From NCBI RefSeq assembly GCF_003730195.1, contig NZ_QWGG01000002.1, forward strand, positions 186,001-250,000: a stretch of DNA of 64,000 nucleotides, written 5' to 3'. The notes under the pieces are model-generated. The model was given only the letters and a program-made list of their open reading frames with translations, did no database searches and was not told where the DNA came from. The translations under genes and the position numbers were made by a program. This document shows, in pieces, positions 35,792-43,346 of the stretch (position 1 is its first letter; the number at the start of each line of letters is the position of its first letter). Origin of the DNA: Halosimplex salinum (lineage in GTDB: Archaea > Halobacteriota > Halobacteria > Halobacteriales > Haloarculaceae).

Positions 35792-36181
35792 CTATTTCCG
35801 CGAGACGAGCGCGCTGATGAGCGTCTCGTCCTTGTGGAGCGTCTCGATCTGGTTGGCCGGACCGATGACGGTCAGTTTCTTGGTCTCCTCTTTGCCCATC
35901 AGGCGCCCGAGCAGACTCGAGTCGTCGGCCTGGGACTTCGGGTAGGTCTCGATCTCGATGCCGTTGAACTCGTCGGGGCTGATCTCGGTCATCGTGACCT
36001 CGATGAGCCGCGACTCCTCGTCCGGGGTGAGCCCCGCTTCGAGGATGACGATGTTGTTGTCCCGGACGCCGTCGAGGATCATCCGGATCTTCTCCATCGT
36101 CGTCTTGCCGTCCATCCGCTCGGCACTGATCAGGTCGATCTGGACACCGTCTTCGTCTTCGGGATGTTTTGCTTCCGCCAT
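35792..36181 (-). CDS. oapB: Origin-associated protein OapB (DUF2073)
   Basis: A 129-residue DUF2073 protein starting MAEAKHPEDEDGVQIDLISAERMDGKTTMEKIRMILDGV. The domain is conserved in archaea next to the Era-like GTPase encoded just upstream, with a 4-bp gap here. It is thought to function with OapA; in haloarchaea the pair flanks the replication origin. No catalytic motif is visible. Confidence 0.9.
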   Translation of the reverse strand: MAEAKHPEDEDGVQIDLISAERMDGKTTMEKIRMILDGVRDNNIVILEAGLTPDEESRLIEVTMTEISPDEFNGIEIETYPKSQADDSSLLGRLMGKEETKKLTVIGPANQIETLHKDETLISALVSRK

Positions 36182-36185
36182 GATA

Positions 36186-36827
36186 TCACCCGAAGTACTC
36201 CGCTATCTGGTCGTATACTTCGTCCATGTTGTCTCCTTCCAGCGCCGACAGCTCCGTCGTCTCGTGTTGCGGGAACGCGTTGCGGATCCGCTGGACGCTG
36301 GACTCCTCTAGGTCTATCTTGTTCGCGAGGATCAGCACGGGCAGGTCCTGGCTCTCGATGATCCCGATGAGCATCGTGTTGACCTGCGTGAACGGATCCT
36401 CCGTGGAGTCGAGGACGTAGATCACGCCGTCGACGTCCTCGCGGAGCCAGTGCATCGCCTCGGCCACGCCCTCCGTGGCCTCGCGGGAGCGACGCACCGC
36501 GTCGTCTTTCTCCATGTCGTGTTCGAGAAACTCCGTGTAGTCGACCTTCGTCGTCACGCCGGGCGTGTCGACGATGTCGATGGTTACCTTCTTGCCGTCG
36601 CGTTCGATCTCGACGTTCTCCTTCCGGCGCGCGCGTCGAGTCTCGTGGGGAATGTGACTCTCCGGACCGACCGCGTCGCCGGTCCAGTCACGCGCGATGC
36701 GGTTCGCGAGCGTCGTCTTCCCCGCGTTCGGCGGGCCGTAGATGCCGATACGTTTCGGGTCTTCCTCCGAGAACAGCGTCGATGCTGCCCGTGAGATGCT
36801 GTCTTTGAGTTCTGTGAACAGTCCCAT
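36186..36827 (-). CDS. oapA: Era-like GTPase OapA
   Basis: A 213-residue small GTPase. G1 is GPPNAGKTT (about 31-39), G3 is VDTPGV, G4 is NKID; the region IPHETRRARRKENV precedes G3. The origin-proximal position and the oapB-oapC operon support the oapA name. Start: ATG 36827 is preceded at short distance by an AGGAGGAT ribosome-binding site, so I reject GTG 36845, which would lie upstream of that site. A CTTAAG box at about 36886 with a CGTC-N-GACG palindrome just upstream forms its promoter. Confidence 0.93.
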   Translation of the reverse strand: MGLFTELKDSISRAASTLFSEEDPKRIGIYGPPNAGKTTLANRIARDWTGDAVGPESHIPHETRRARRKENVEIERDGKKVTIDIVDTPGVTTKVDYTEFLEHDMEKDDAVRRSREATEGVAEAMHWLREDVDGVIYVLDSTEDPFTQVNTMLIGIIESQDLPVLILANKIDLEESSVQRIRNAFPQHETTELSALEGDNMDEVYDQIAEYFG

Positions 36828-36891
36828 CCTATCCTCCTGCGCCACAGGGGCGCATCTGAGCGAATAAGCCGCGCCGACTCACTTAAGCCTA

Positions 36892-36900
36892 CGTCAGACG
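36892..36900 (-). promoter_or_regulatory. CGTC-N-GACG palindromic element, copy 2 (oapA)
   Basis: Here extended to an 11-bp palindrome ACGTC-N-GACGT (36891-36901). It abuts the CTTAAG box of oapA on the minus strand. On the other side the plus strand continues into tacataaaatttatg, so it could serve both directions. Confidence 0.45.
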
Positions 36901-37220
36901 TACATAAAATTTATGATAATAACTGCCAGGATCGGACGGTTCGAAGCCGTTCGCGGCGAATATGTAGAGTGGGACGATATTGTATCAAAATTCCATGATA
37001 TGTCCCGACCGTTACCCCACCGGTTCGAGTGGAGTACGTCACCAGGAAGGGCGAGTCAGCAGTCGAGGTGTGAAGACTGGTCCGACCAGATCCGATATCG
37101 GTTGCGGTCGACTGGAACGTCGCGACGGAGCGACCTCGTCGGACGGCCGACTCAACCTCGTCCGACGACGGGCTCGACATCGTCCGAAGGCCGGCTCGAC
37201 CTGTAGACGAGCAGGACTGT

Positions 37221-37254
37221 CCCCCAACCCCCACCCCTTTGTTTCGAGTGGAAC
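37221..37254 (+). promoter_or_regulatory. Origin recognition box 1 with C-string
   Basis: cccccaacccccaccccttt followed by gtttcgagtggaac. The core ccccttTgtttcgagtgga is the inverted partner of the box at 37531-37558. It is the predicted binding site of the neighbouring Orc1/Cdc6. Confidence 0.8.
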
Positions 37255-37327
37255 TGCGGCACCCCCCGGGACGGGTTCGAGAGCGAATCAGATGTGACCT
37301 CGAAGCGACGACGGAACGAGATGCCTC

Positions 37328-37490
37328 TCAGTGATTGATTGCTAGTCTAGAATGGGTCGAAGTAATTCGCCGATAACTAGGAAGCATAGACGCTCTACAA
37401 CTAGACATAAAACCCAGTGGAAATTACTTTTCTCTCTGGTGCGGCTTTGGTTACCGTGACTAGGTGGTAAAGCTTTCTCTCTAGCAGGGC
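37328..37490. other. Probable duplex unwinding element
   Basis: The most A+T-rich stretch between the two inverted boxes, including ttgattgctagtctagaatg and a run around aattacttttctctctgg. Expected melting site of the origin; inferred from composition and position. Confidence 0.65.
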
Positions 37491-37530
37491 TTCTCGATCT
37501 CCGCTACACCCCCCACCCTCTCTTTGTCTA

Positions 37531-37560
37531 TTCCACCCGAAACGAAGGGGTGGGGGGGTT
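37531..37560 (-). promoter_or_regulatory. Origin recognition box 2 with G-string
   Basis: ttccacccgaaacgaagggg followed by tggggggg. It is inverted relative to box 1 and about 280 bp away, facing the A+T-rich element. Confidence 0.8.
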
Positions 37561-37860
37561 CCCGCCCTACTGGTTAGCAGTTCAACAGTATCCCCGGCGA
37601 GGTCGAGGTCGGTTCACTCTCGTCTCACCCCCGCCTTCGTCGGAGTCCATCGCGATATCCCCGTCCTCACCGCTCGTATCCGGTGTTCGATCCCGATCTC
37701 TCGCGCGTGGAGTCGATACGTCTGCGACCGTCACCGAAATATTTAATATCGTATCAACCCCGGGTTCTTGTGGTTCAACTGGACTCGTCGCGTCTGCAGA
37801 AACCGGCGGACGGCGACGAATTGTTCGGTGTGAGACGCGTTCCACGGGGAACTGTCCGCA

Positions 37861-37886
37861 CTTCCACGCGAAACAGAGGGGTTCGG
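37861..37886 (-). promoter_or_regulatory. Origin recognition box 3 at the orc1 start
   Basis: cttccacgcgaaacagaggg, same orientation as box 2, ending 13 bp before ATG 37899. A box here suggests that Orc1/Cdc6 represses its own gene. Confidence 0.6.
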
Positions 37887-37898
37887 AATCGTACTATC

Positions 37899-39620
37899 AT
37901 GGACGGGGACGACACAGACCAGGACACGACGCTCGATTCACATCGGTTCGTGGATGGAGCGGACGGAAACGGCGAACCGGCACCGGCGTCGACCGGCGAG
38001 GAGACGTCGCGAACAGCGCTCGACGGCGACGGACCGTCGGACGGCTCCGGCGACTCGACCGACACCGACGAGGCGTCGGACTCGCCACCGGCCGTTCGAG
38101 GCGGTTCGGGGACCTCCCCATCGGTCGACATCGGCTCGGGCACCGACGACGGGAGCAGGGATCCCGACTCGACAGCCCTCGACGACGTAATGCTCGACGA
38201 CGTGGGGTCGGACGAACCCGAAGAGGCGTCGCAAGGACTGTTCGACGACCTCCTGGCGGGCGACCCGATCTTCGAGAACAAGGAGGTGCTGCGACCCTCG
38301 TACACGCCGCGAAAGCTCCCCCACCGCGAGGAGCAGATCAACAACATGGCGACCATCCTCGTGACTGCACTCCGCGGGGACTCTCCCTCTAACATCCTCA
38401 TCTACGGGAAGACCGGGACGGGCAAGACCGCCAGCGCGAAGTTCGTCAGCACGGAACTGGAATCGACCTCCCAGAAGTACGAGGTCCCCTGCGAGGTCGA
38501 GTACATCAACTGCGAGGTGACCGACACCCAGTACCGCGTCCTCGCACAGCTCGCCAACAAGTTCATCGAGAAGAACGAGGCGGTCATCGACGAGGAGGTG
38601 GCGGAGCTCACCGACCTCCGCGAGCGCGCGAGCGAAGACGGCTCCGTGCTCGCCGAGACGGAGTACGACTCGGTCGAAGCCCTCGAGGAGCGCATCGAGT
38701 CGCTCCGCGAGGACCGCGAGTCGTTCGAACACGTCCCCATGACGGGGTGGCCGACCGACCGCGTCTACAGCACGTTCTTCGACGCCGTCGACTACCACGA
38801 GCGCGTCGTCGTCATCATGCTCGACGAGATCGACAAGCTCGTCGAGAAGAGCGGCGACGACACCCTCTACAACCTCTCCCGGATGAACTCCGAACTCGAG
38901 CGCTCCCGCGTCTCGATCATGGGCATCTCGAACGACCTGAAGTTCACCGACTTCCTCGACCCGCGCGTCAAGTCGAGCCTCGGCGAGGAGGAGATCGTCT
39001 TCCCGCCGTACGACGCGAATCAACTCCGCGACATCCTCGAACACCGCGCCGAGGTCGCCTTCGAGGGCGACGCGCTCACCGACGACGTCATCCCGCTGTG
39101 CGCGGCCTTCGCCGCGCAGGAACACGGCGACGCGCGGCGCGCGCTCGACCTCCTCAGGACGGCGGGAGAACTCGCCGAGCGCGACCAGACCGACGACGTC
39201 GACGAGGACCACGTCCGCAAGGCCCAGGAGAAGATCGAACTCGACCGCGTGGTCGAGGTGGTCCGCACCCTCCCCACGCAGTCGAAACTCGTCCTCTTCG
39301 CGATCATCATGCTCGAGAAGAACGGCGTCCACAACATCAACACCGGCGAGGTGTACAACGTCTACCAGCGCCTCTGCGAGGAGATCGACGTCGACACGCT
39401 CACCCAGCGCCGCGTCACCGACCTCATCTCCGAACTCGACATGCTCGGCATCGTCAACGCCGTCGTCGTCAGCAAGGGCCGCTACGGCCGCACGAAGGAG
39501 ATCTCCCTGTCGGTCCCCATCGACGAGACCGAAGCCGTCCTCCTCTCGGACTCGCGGCTCTCGGACATCGAGGACACGCAGCCGTTCGTCCAGACGCGCT
39601 TCGACAACGACAACGACTGA
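37899..39620 (+). CDS. orc1: Orc1/Cdc6 replication initiator
   Basis: A 573-residue AAA+ initiator that binds ORBs and loads MCM. A ~115-residue acidic Gly/Ser/Asp-rich N-terminal extension precedes the conserved core (DPIFENKEVLRPSYTPRKLPHREEQI). Walker A is IYGKTGTGKT (about 167-176), Walker B is VVVIMLDEID, sensor-1 region MGISNDLKF. A C-terminal winged helix (NTGEVYNVYQRLCEEIDVDTLTQRRVTDLI) binds DNA. A region of ~65 extra residues after SQKYEVPCEVEYINCEVTDTQYRV is acidic and helical. ATG 37899 is chosen because the in-frame sequence upstream overlaps ORB 3 and the origin. Confidence 0.96.
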   Translation: MDGDDTDQDTTLDSHRFVDGADGNGEPAPASTGEETSRTALDGDGPSDGSGDSTDTDEASDSPPAVRGGSGTSPSVDIGSGTDDGSRDPDSTALDDVMLDDVGSDEPEEASQGLFDDLLAGDPIFENKEVLRPSYTPRKLPHREEQINNMATILVTALRGDSPSNILIYGKTGTGKTASAKFVSTELESTSQKYEVPCEVEYINCEVTDTQYRVLAQLANKFIEKNEAVIDEEVAELTDLRERASEDGSVLAETEYDSVEALEERIESLREDRESFEHVPMTGWPTDRVYSTFFDAVDYHERVVVIMLDEIDKLVEKSGDDTLYNLSRMNSELERSRVSIMGISNDLKFTDFLDPRVKSSLGEEEIVFPPYDANQLRDILEHRAEVAFEGDALTDDVIPLCAAFAAQEHGDARRALDLLRTAGELAERDQTDDVDEDHVRKAQEKIELDRVVEVVRTLPTQSKLVLFAIIMLEKNGVHNINTGEVYNVYQRLCEEIDVDTLTQRRVTDLISELDMLGIVNAVVVSKGRYGRTKEISLSVPIDETEAVLLSDSRLSDIEDTQPFVQTRFDNDND

Positions 39621-39711
39621 GATTTCGATCCCGGCAGCCCAGTTTTGCGGAGAATCCTCGCGACGTTCGACTCGAAACAGCGGTGTGTCGCGTAGTTCGG
39701 CCCCTGCCAGA

Positions 39712-40656
39712 CTACGGGGCGAGTGCGGTCCGGTTCCCGGTGCCCGCTGCGACCGCGTCCGTCGCGGGCGCTCCCTGAACGCCGATGGCACAGCCCTGGT
39801 TCCGCAGGCGGATACAGCCGAGCTTCGGGACGCGGACTTCCGCGGTCCCGACGACCCAAGACGGTTTGACGGGGCTGCTCAGTCCCCGGGACTGGTCATA
39901 GACGCCGTTCGCGTCGCCTTTCGTGACGAACCCGGCGTGGGGGGCCGGACAGTTCTTCAGGGCGTCACAGTCGCCGGCGTTCCCGACGTACTGTCGGTTG
40001 GCCTCGTCGTACCAGTTCTCGCCCTCGTCGACCCAGAACATCGCTCGATGGATGATAGGCGTCGTGTCTTCTCTACCGTCCGGTTTGTAGACGATCACGT
40101 CGCCGGTCTTCGCGAACTTCCGGTAGTCGGTCGTCTCACCGGTGCTGGCGGTGACAACGCCCGTCCCCGCGATCGCGCCGTCGCCGGGGAACCGCTGTTC
40201 CTCCATGACGAAGACCAGGTCGCCCGTCTGCATGTTCGGCGTCATGCTGGGGCTCTCGACGGCGACCATCGGCGGCCAGACGCCGCTGACCGCGAACAGC
40301 AGGACGCCGACGAGTACCACCGCGAGTGCGCTGCTCACCACGTCGAAGACGAACGTTTTGAGCGCCGACTCGTCATCGGAGCTGTCCTCGGCGTGCCGTT
40401 CGGTCGGCGCGCGAACGGTCGGCTCGCCGCCGTTCACCGCGACGCCGTCACCGCCGCCCGTGGCACCGTCGCCTTCGGGGCCCGTACTCTCGGCCTCGTG
40501 GCCTCCACCGGGGGGAGACTCCTCGGAGCGCGTCGGGTCGGTACCGTCGGCAGTGTCGCGACGACCGGGGTCGTCCGGTTCCGGGGTATCGCGATCGGGA
40601 GGGTCGGCCCGTCCAGAGTCGTCGGAGGGCGGCGCGTCGTCGCGGGGCGGACTCAT
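39712..40656 (-). CDS. sec11: Signal peptidase I (archaeal Sec11 type)
   Basis: A 314-residue membrane protease that removes Sec signal peptides. An acidic, Pro-rich cytoplasmic N-terminus (~105 residues) precedes a membrane helix (FDVVSSALAVVLVGVLLFAVSGVW). The catalytic Ser is in VAVESPSMTPNMQTGD. The archaeal His replacing the bacterial Lys is in TTPIIHRAMF, and the Asp is in FVTKGDANGVYD. ATG 40656 is chosen; an upstream start would overlap the divergent polymerase promoter. It is convergent with orc1. Confidence 0.92.
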   Translation of the reverse strand: MSPPRDDAPPSDDSGRADPPDRDTPEPDDPGRRDTADGTDPTRSEESPPGGGHEAESTGPEGDGATGGGDGVAVNGGEPTVRAPTERHAEDSSDDESALKTFVFDVVSSALAVVLVGVLLFAVSGVWPPMVAVESPSMTPNMQTGDLVFVMEEQRFPGDGAIAGTGVVTASTGETTDYRKFAKTGDVIVYKPDGREDTTPIIHRAMFWVDEGENWYDEANRQYVGNAGDCDALKNCPAPHAGFVTKGDANGVYDQSRGLSSPVKPSWVVGTAEVRVPKLGCIRLRNQGCAIGVQGAPATDAVAAGTGNRTALAP

Positions 40657-40778
40657 TGCCCGTCCGTTGGTGCAGTGGGCGTTTGAATGTTCTGTCCCGA
40701 CGCGGTCGGCCTCCCTCGCGTCGGTCCCACCGGTCACCGGTTCGCTACGCTTTTGCTGGCCGCCGCCGATCACCGACT

Positions 40779-42404
40779 GTGCCGCTCGAGACGCCGGTCC
40801 ACGTCGCCAACGAACTCGCCAGGCGCGGGTACAACGCCGACCCCGAAGCCGTCACCCTCCTCGCGTCGACCGCGGACCCCGGACGGGCGCTGGAACGGAC
40901 GCTCGAAACTGTCCCCGACGACGCCGTCAAACTCACCGCCGCCCACGTCAAGGAGGTCGTCGACACCCGGTCCCGATCGAACGCCTCGTCCGACCGAGCA
41001 GGCTCGAACGCCCCGGGATCGACCGATCCGACGCCCGTCGAAGACCCCCCTGTTTCAACTGGAAACCCGGCGACCGAATCGGAAGACGCGGGGGACGCGG
41101 CTCCAGTCGAAACGAAGGGGGTCGACGGTGCGGACACGGCGGGATCGGACAGCAGCGCCGGAGCCGGTACGACGCGAGGCGGCCGGGCGCCGGCCGACCC
41201 GGCCCAGCAGTCGGTCTCGGTGGAGGGCGACATCAGCAGCACCGGGACGGGCGAGTACTCGGACTTCGTGGCGGTGTTTCGCGACCGCTACGAGAAGCTC
41301 TCGAAGCAACTCCGTGGCCGGGTCAACCACCGGCCGTCCGACGCCATCGAGTCCATGCCCGGCAACAGCGAGGCCGCGATGGTCGGGATGGTCTCGGACA
41401 TCCGGTCGACCGCCAGCGGGCACTGGCTGGTCGAACTCGAAGACACCAACGGCACGTTCCCCTGTCTGGTGATGAAAGACCGGGACATCGCCGAACTTGT
41501 GGAGGAACTCCTGTTGGACGAGGTGATCGCCGTCGACGGGACGCTCGCCGACGACGGCGGCATCCTGTTCGTCGACTCGCTGTACTTCCCGGAGATCCCA
41601 CGCACCTACGAGCCCTCGACCGCCGACCGCGAGGTGGAAGCGGCGCTCATCAGCGATGTCCACGTCGGGAGTCAGGAGTTCGAGGCGGACGCGTGGCACC
41701 GCTTCACCGACTGGCTCCACACCGCGGACGCCGACCGCGTCGAGTACCTCCTCATCGCCGGCGACATGGTCGAGGGCGTCGGCGTCTACCCCGGTCAGGA
41801 CGAGGAACTCGACATCGTCGACCTCTACGAGCAGTACGAGCGGTTCAACGAGTACCTGAAAGAGGTCCCCGGGGACATGGAGATAATCATGATCCCCGGC
41901 AACCACGACGCCGTCCGACTCGCCGAACCGCAACCGGCGTTCGACGAGGAACTGCGCGACATCATGAGCGCCCACGACGCACGCATCTCGGGCAACCCCT
42001 CGACGGCCACCGTCGAAGGCGTCGACGTGCTCATGTACCACGGCGTCTCGCTGGACGAGGTCATCGCCGAACTGCCCGACGAGAAGGCGACCTACGACGA
42101 GCCCCACAAGCCGATGTACCAGCTTCTCAAGAAACGTCACGTCGCGCCGCAGTTCGGCGGCCAGACCCGGTTAGCGCCCGAGGAAAAGGACCACCTCGTC
42201 ATGGAGACGGTCCCCGATATCTTCCACTCGGGTCACGTTCACAAGCTGGGGTACGGCAAGTACCACAACGTCCTGACGATCAACTCGGGCTGCTGGCAGG
42301 CCCAGACCGACTTCCAGGAGCGCATGAACATCGACCCCGACGTGGCCTACGCGCCCATCGTCTCGCTGGACACGCTCGACCTGCGCATCCACGACTTCGA
42401 GTAA
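40779..42404 (+). CDS. polD1: DNA polymerase D small subunit (DP1, exonuclease)
   Basis: A 541-residue subunit of the archaeal replicative polymerase D carrying the Mre11-like 3'-5' exonuclease. An N-terminal domain and a Ser/Asp/Ala-rich linker (about 75-155) precede an OB-fold (AAMVGMVSDIRSTASGHWLVELED). The calcineurin-like phosphoesterase has all metal-binding blocks: LISDVHVGS, IAGDMVEGVG, IPGNHDAVR, YHGVS and HSGHVHKLG. GTG 40779 is chosen since homology starts at VPLETPVHVANELARRGYN and a T-rich gcttttgctgg box lies about 27-35 nt upstream. The linker DNA holds two inverted ORB-like boxes. Confidence 0.95.
   Translation: MPLETPVHVANELARRGYNADPEAVTLLASTADPGRALERTLETVPDDAVKLTAAHVKEVVDTRSRSNASSDRAGSNAPGSTDPTPVEDPPVSTGNPATESEDAGDAAPVETKGVDGADTAGSDSSAGAGTTRGGRAPADPAQQSVSVEGDISSTGTGEYSDFVAVFRDRYEKLSKQLRGRVNHRPSDAIESMPGNSEAAMVGMVSDIRSTASGHWLVELEDTNGTFPCLVMKDRDIAELVEELLLDEVIAVDGTLADDGGILFVDSLYFPEIPRTYEPSTADREVEAALISDVHVGSQEFEADAWHRFTDWLHTADADRVEYLLIAGDMVEGVGVYPGQDEELDIVDLYEQYERFNEYLKEVPGDMEIIMIPGNHDAVRLAEPQPAFDEELRDIMSAHDARISGNPSTATVEGVDVLMYHGVSLDEVIAELPDEKATYDEPHKPMYQLLKKRHVAPQFGGQTRLAPEEKDHLVMETVPDIFHSGHVHKLGYGKYHNVLTINSGCWQAQTDFQERMNIDPDVAYAPIVSLDTLDLRIHDFE
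41043..41123. promoter_or_regulatory. Inverted pair of ORB-like boxes inside polD1
   Basis: gacccccctgtttcaactgg (41043-41062) and ccagtcgaaacgaagggggt (41103-41122) face each other with about 40 bp between them. Both resemble the origin boxes, including the run of C/G and the tttc/gaaa core, and lie in the low-complexity linker-coding part of the gene. Confidence 0.5.
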
Positions 42405-42455
42405 CGTACGACATCGAGTAGCGCGGCGGTCGGGCCGTCAGCGGAGTACGCCGTT

Positions 42456-42755
42456 TCAGTTCCCGAGCAGCGGTGTGTCCTCGCCGGCGACGATCAGGAC
42501 GAATCCGATCACCGCGACCGTCGGGTACGCGGGATGCGCGGCGGCGAACTCGACCACGGCGGCCGCGGCACCGATATCGGCGACGACGGTGGCGGTGTTC
42601 GACGCCGACCGGCCGGGGATCGAGAGCCCGTGGGGCGTGCCGAGGCTCAGCGCCGTGACGGCCGAGGTACAGGCGATCGTCACGAAACCGACGATCCGGA
42701 GCGTCTGTCGGTCGAGCGCCGGTCCCAGTCCGCGTTCGCCGCCGAGTCGCGCCAT
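42456..42755 (-). CDS. Small membrane protein (99 aa), tandem paralogue 1
   Basis: A 99-residue protein with about three hydrophobic segments (RIVGFVTIACTSAVTALSLG; VVADIGAAAAVVEFAAA; YPTVAVIGFVLIVAG) and the C-terminus GEDTPLLGN. It shares the FAAAHPAYP...GFVL.VAG..TPL.G ending and overall length with the gene at 42842. A TTTATG box at 26-32 nt upstream and a CGTC-N-GACG element at 36-44 nt upstream form its promoter. Function unknown. Confidence 0.75.
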   Translation of the reverse strand: MARLGGERGLGPALDRQTLRIVGFVTIACTSAVTALSLGTPHGLSIPGRSASNTATVVADIGAAAAVVEFAAAHPAYPTVAVIGFVLIVAGEDTPLLGN

Positions 42756-42790
42756 CGTGTCCGTGAACAGGCTATCCGCTCATAAATGTA

Positions 42791-42799
42791 CGTCAGACG
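42791..42799 (-). promoter_or_regulatory. CGTC-N-GACG palindromic element, copy 3
   Basis: Extended to the 11-bp palindrome ACGTC-N-GACGT at 42790-42800. It begins 44 nt upstream of ATG 42755, immediately ahead of the TTTATG box. Confidence 0.45.
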
Positions 42800-42841
42800 T
42801 CGGGTGTCCTCGACGCGGTGTGTCCTCGACGCGGGGAGCGA

Positions 42842-43141
42842 TCAATCGCCGATCAGCGGCGTCTCGTCGCCGGCGACGACGAGGACGAAGCCGACCAGCA
42901 CCGCCGCCGGGTAGGCTGGGTGAGCGGCGGCGAACTCGGCGAACGCGGCGATGGTACCGACGTCGGCGGCGTACGCGGCGGTCTGACCGGCCGACTCGCT
43001 ACCGACTGTGAGGCCGTATTCCGTGGTGACGCTCATCGAGGCGACGCCGGCAGACATGAGGACGGTGACGAACCCGACGACGCGGAGCGCGTGTCGACTC
43101 GTGGCCGCGACCAGCCGCGAACCGACTCCGGTAGAGCTCAT
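42842..43141 (-). CDS. Small membrane protein (99 aa), tandem paralogue 2
   Basis: A 99-residue protein starting MSSTGVGSRLVAATSRHALRVVGFV, with three hydrophobic segments and the C-terminus AAVLVGFVLVVAGDETPLIGD. It is the same length as its neighbour and has a matching tail, so the pair is a tandem duplication. ATG 43141 has a TATAAG box at about 28-32 nt and the CGTC-N-GACG element at 36-44 nt upstream, exactly the same geometry as paralogue 1. Function unknown. Confidence 0.75.
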   Translation of the reverse strand: MSSTGVGSRLVAATSRHALRVVGFVTVLMSAGVASMSVTTEYGLTVGSESAGQTAAYAADVGTIAAFAEFAAAHPAYPAAVLVGFVLVVAGDETPLIGD

Positions 43142-43176
43142 ACCGTACACGGAGTCGGTCGACCGCCTTATACCCG

Positions 43177-43185
43177 CGTCAGACG
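43177..43185 (-). promoter_or_regulatory. CGTC-N-GACG palindromic element, copy 4
   Basis: Minus-strand CGTCTGACG begins 44 nt upstream of ATG 43141, directly before the TATAAG box. Same spacing as copy 3. Confidence 0.45.
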
Positions 43186-43346
43186 CCGAGCGGTCGAGGA
43201 AGGGCGACGCGGGGTCGAGGAGCGGGGGTTTGACTGGGGACGCGAATCGGTTCGGGATCCGTCGAAAACCTGCCGGAATCGGCGACACCTGGCGTAATTG
43301 GCCCGCTGACGGGGACTTATGGTGTCGGGGTCCCTCGGTGGAACGT

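Larger units (their letters stand above)
36902..37898. other. Replication origin region (oriC1 type)
   Basis: About 1 kb without a convincing gene between oapA (minus) and orc1 (plus). From left to right it contains an A+T-rich stretch (36902-37010), ~21-bp repeats around 37135-37200, a C-string plus ORB (37221-37254), an A+T-rich likely unwinding element (about 37328-37490), an inverted ORB plus G-string (37531-37560) and a further ORB just before orc1 (37861-37886). Inverted ORBs with adjacent G-strings flanking a duplex unwinding element next to cdc6 is the recognised haloarchaeal origin design. Confidence 0.85.

Noticed and set aside
36911-37234. 107-codon minus-strand frame inside the origin
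   Set aside because: It is not acidic, has no motif I recognise, and covers ORB 1 and the repeats. More likely chance openness in origin DNA.
37412-37425. Extra ORB inside the A+T-rich element (cccagtggaaattac)
   Set aside because: Only half of the box matches and the C/G run is missing.
39667-39684. ORB-like sequence cgactcgaaacagcgg downstream of orc1
   Set aside because: The match is limited to gaaacag and the G-run is absent; left out of the box list.
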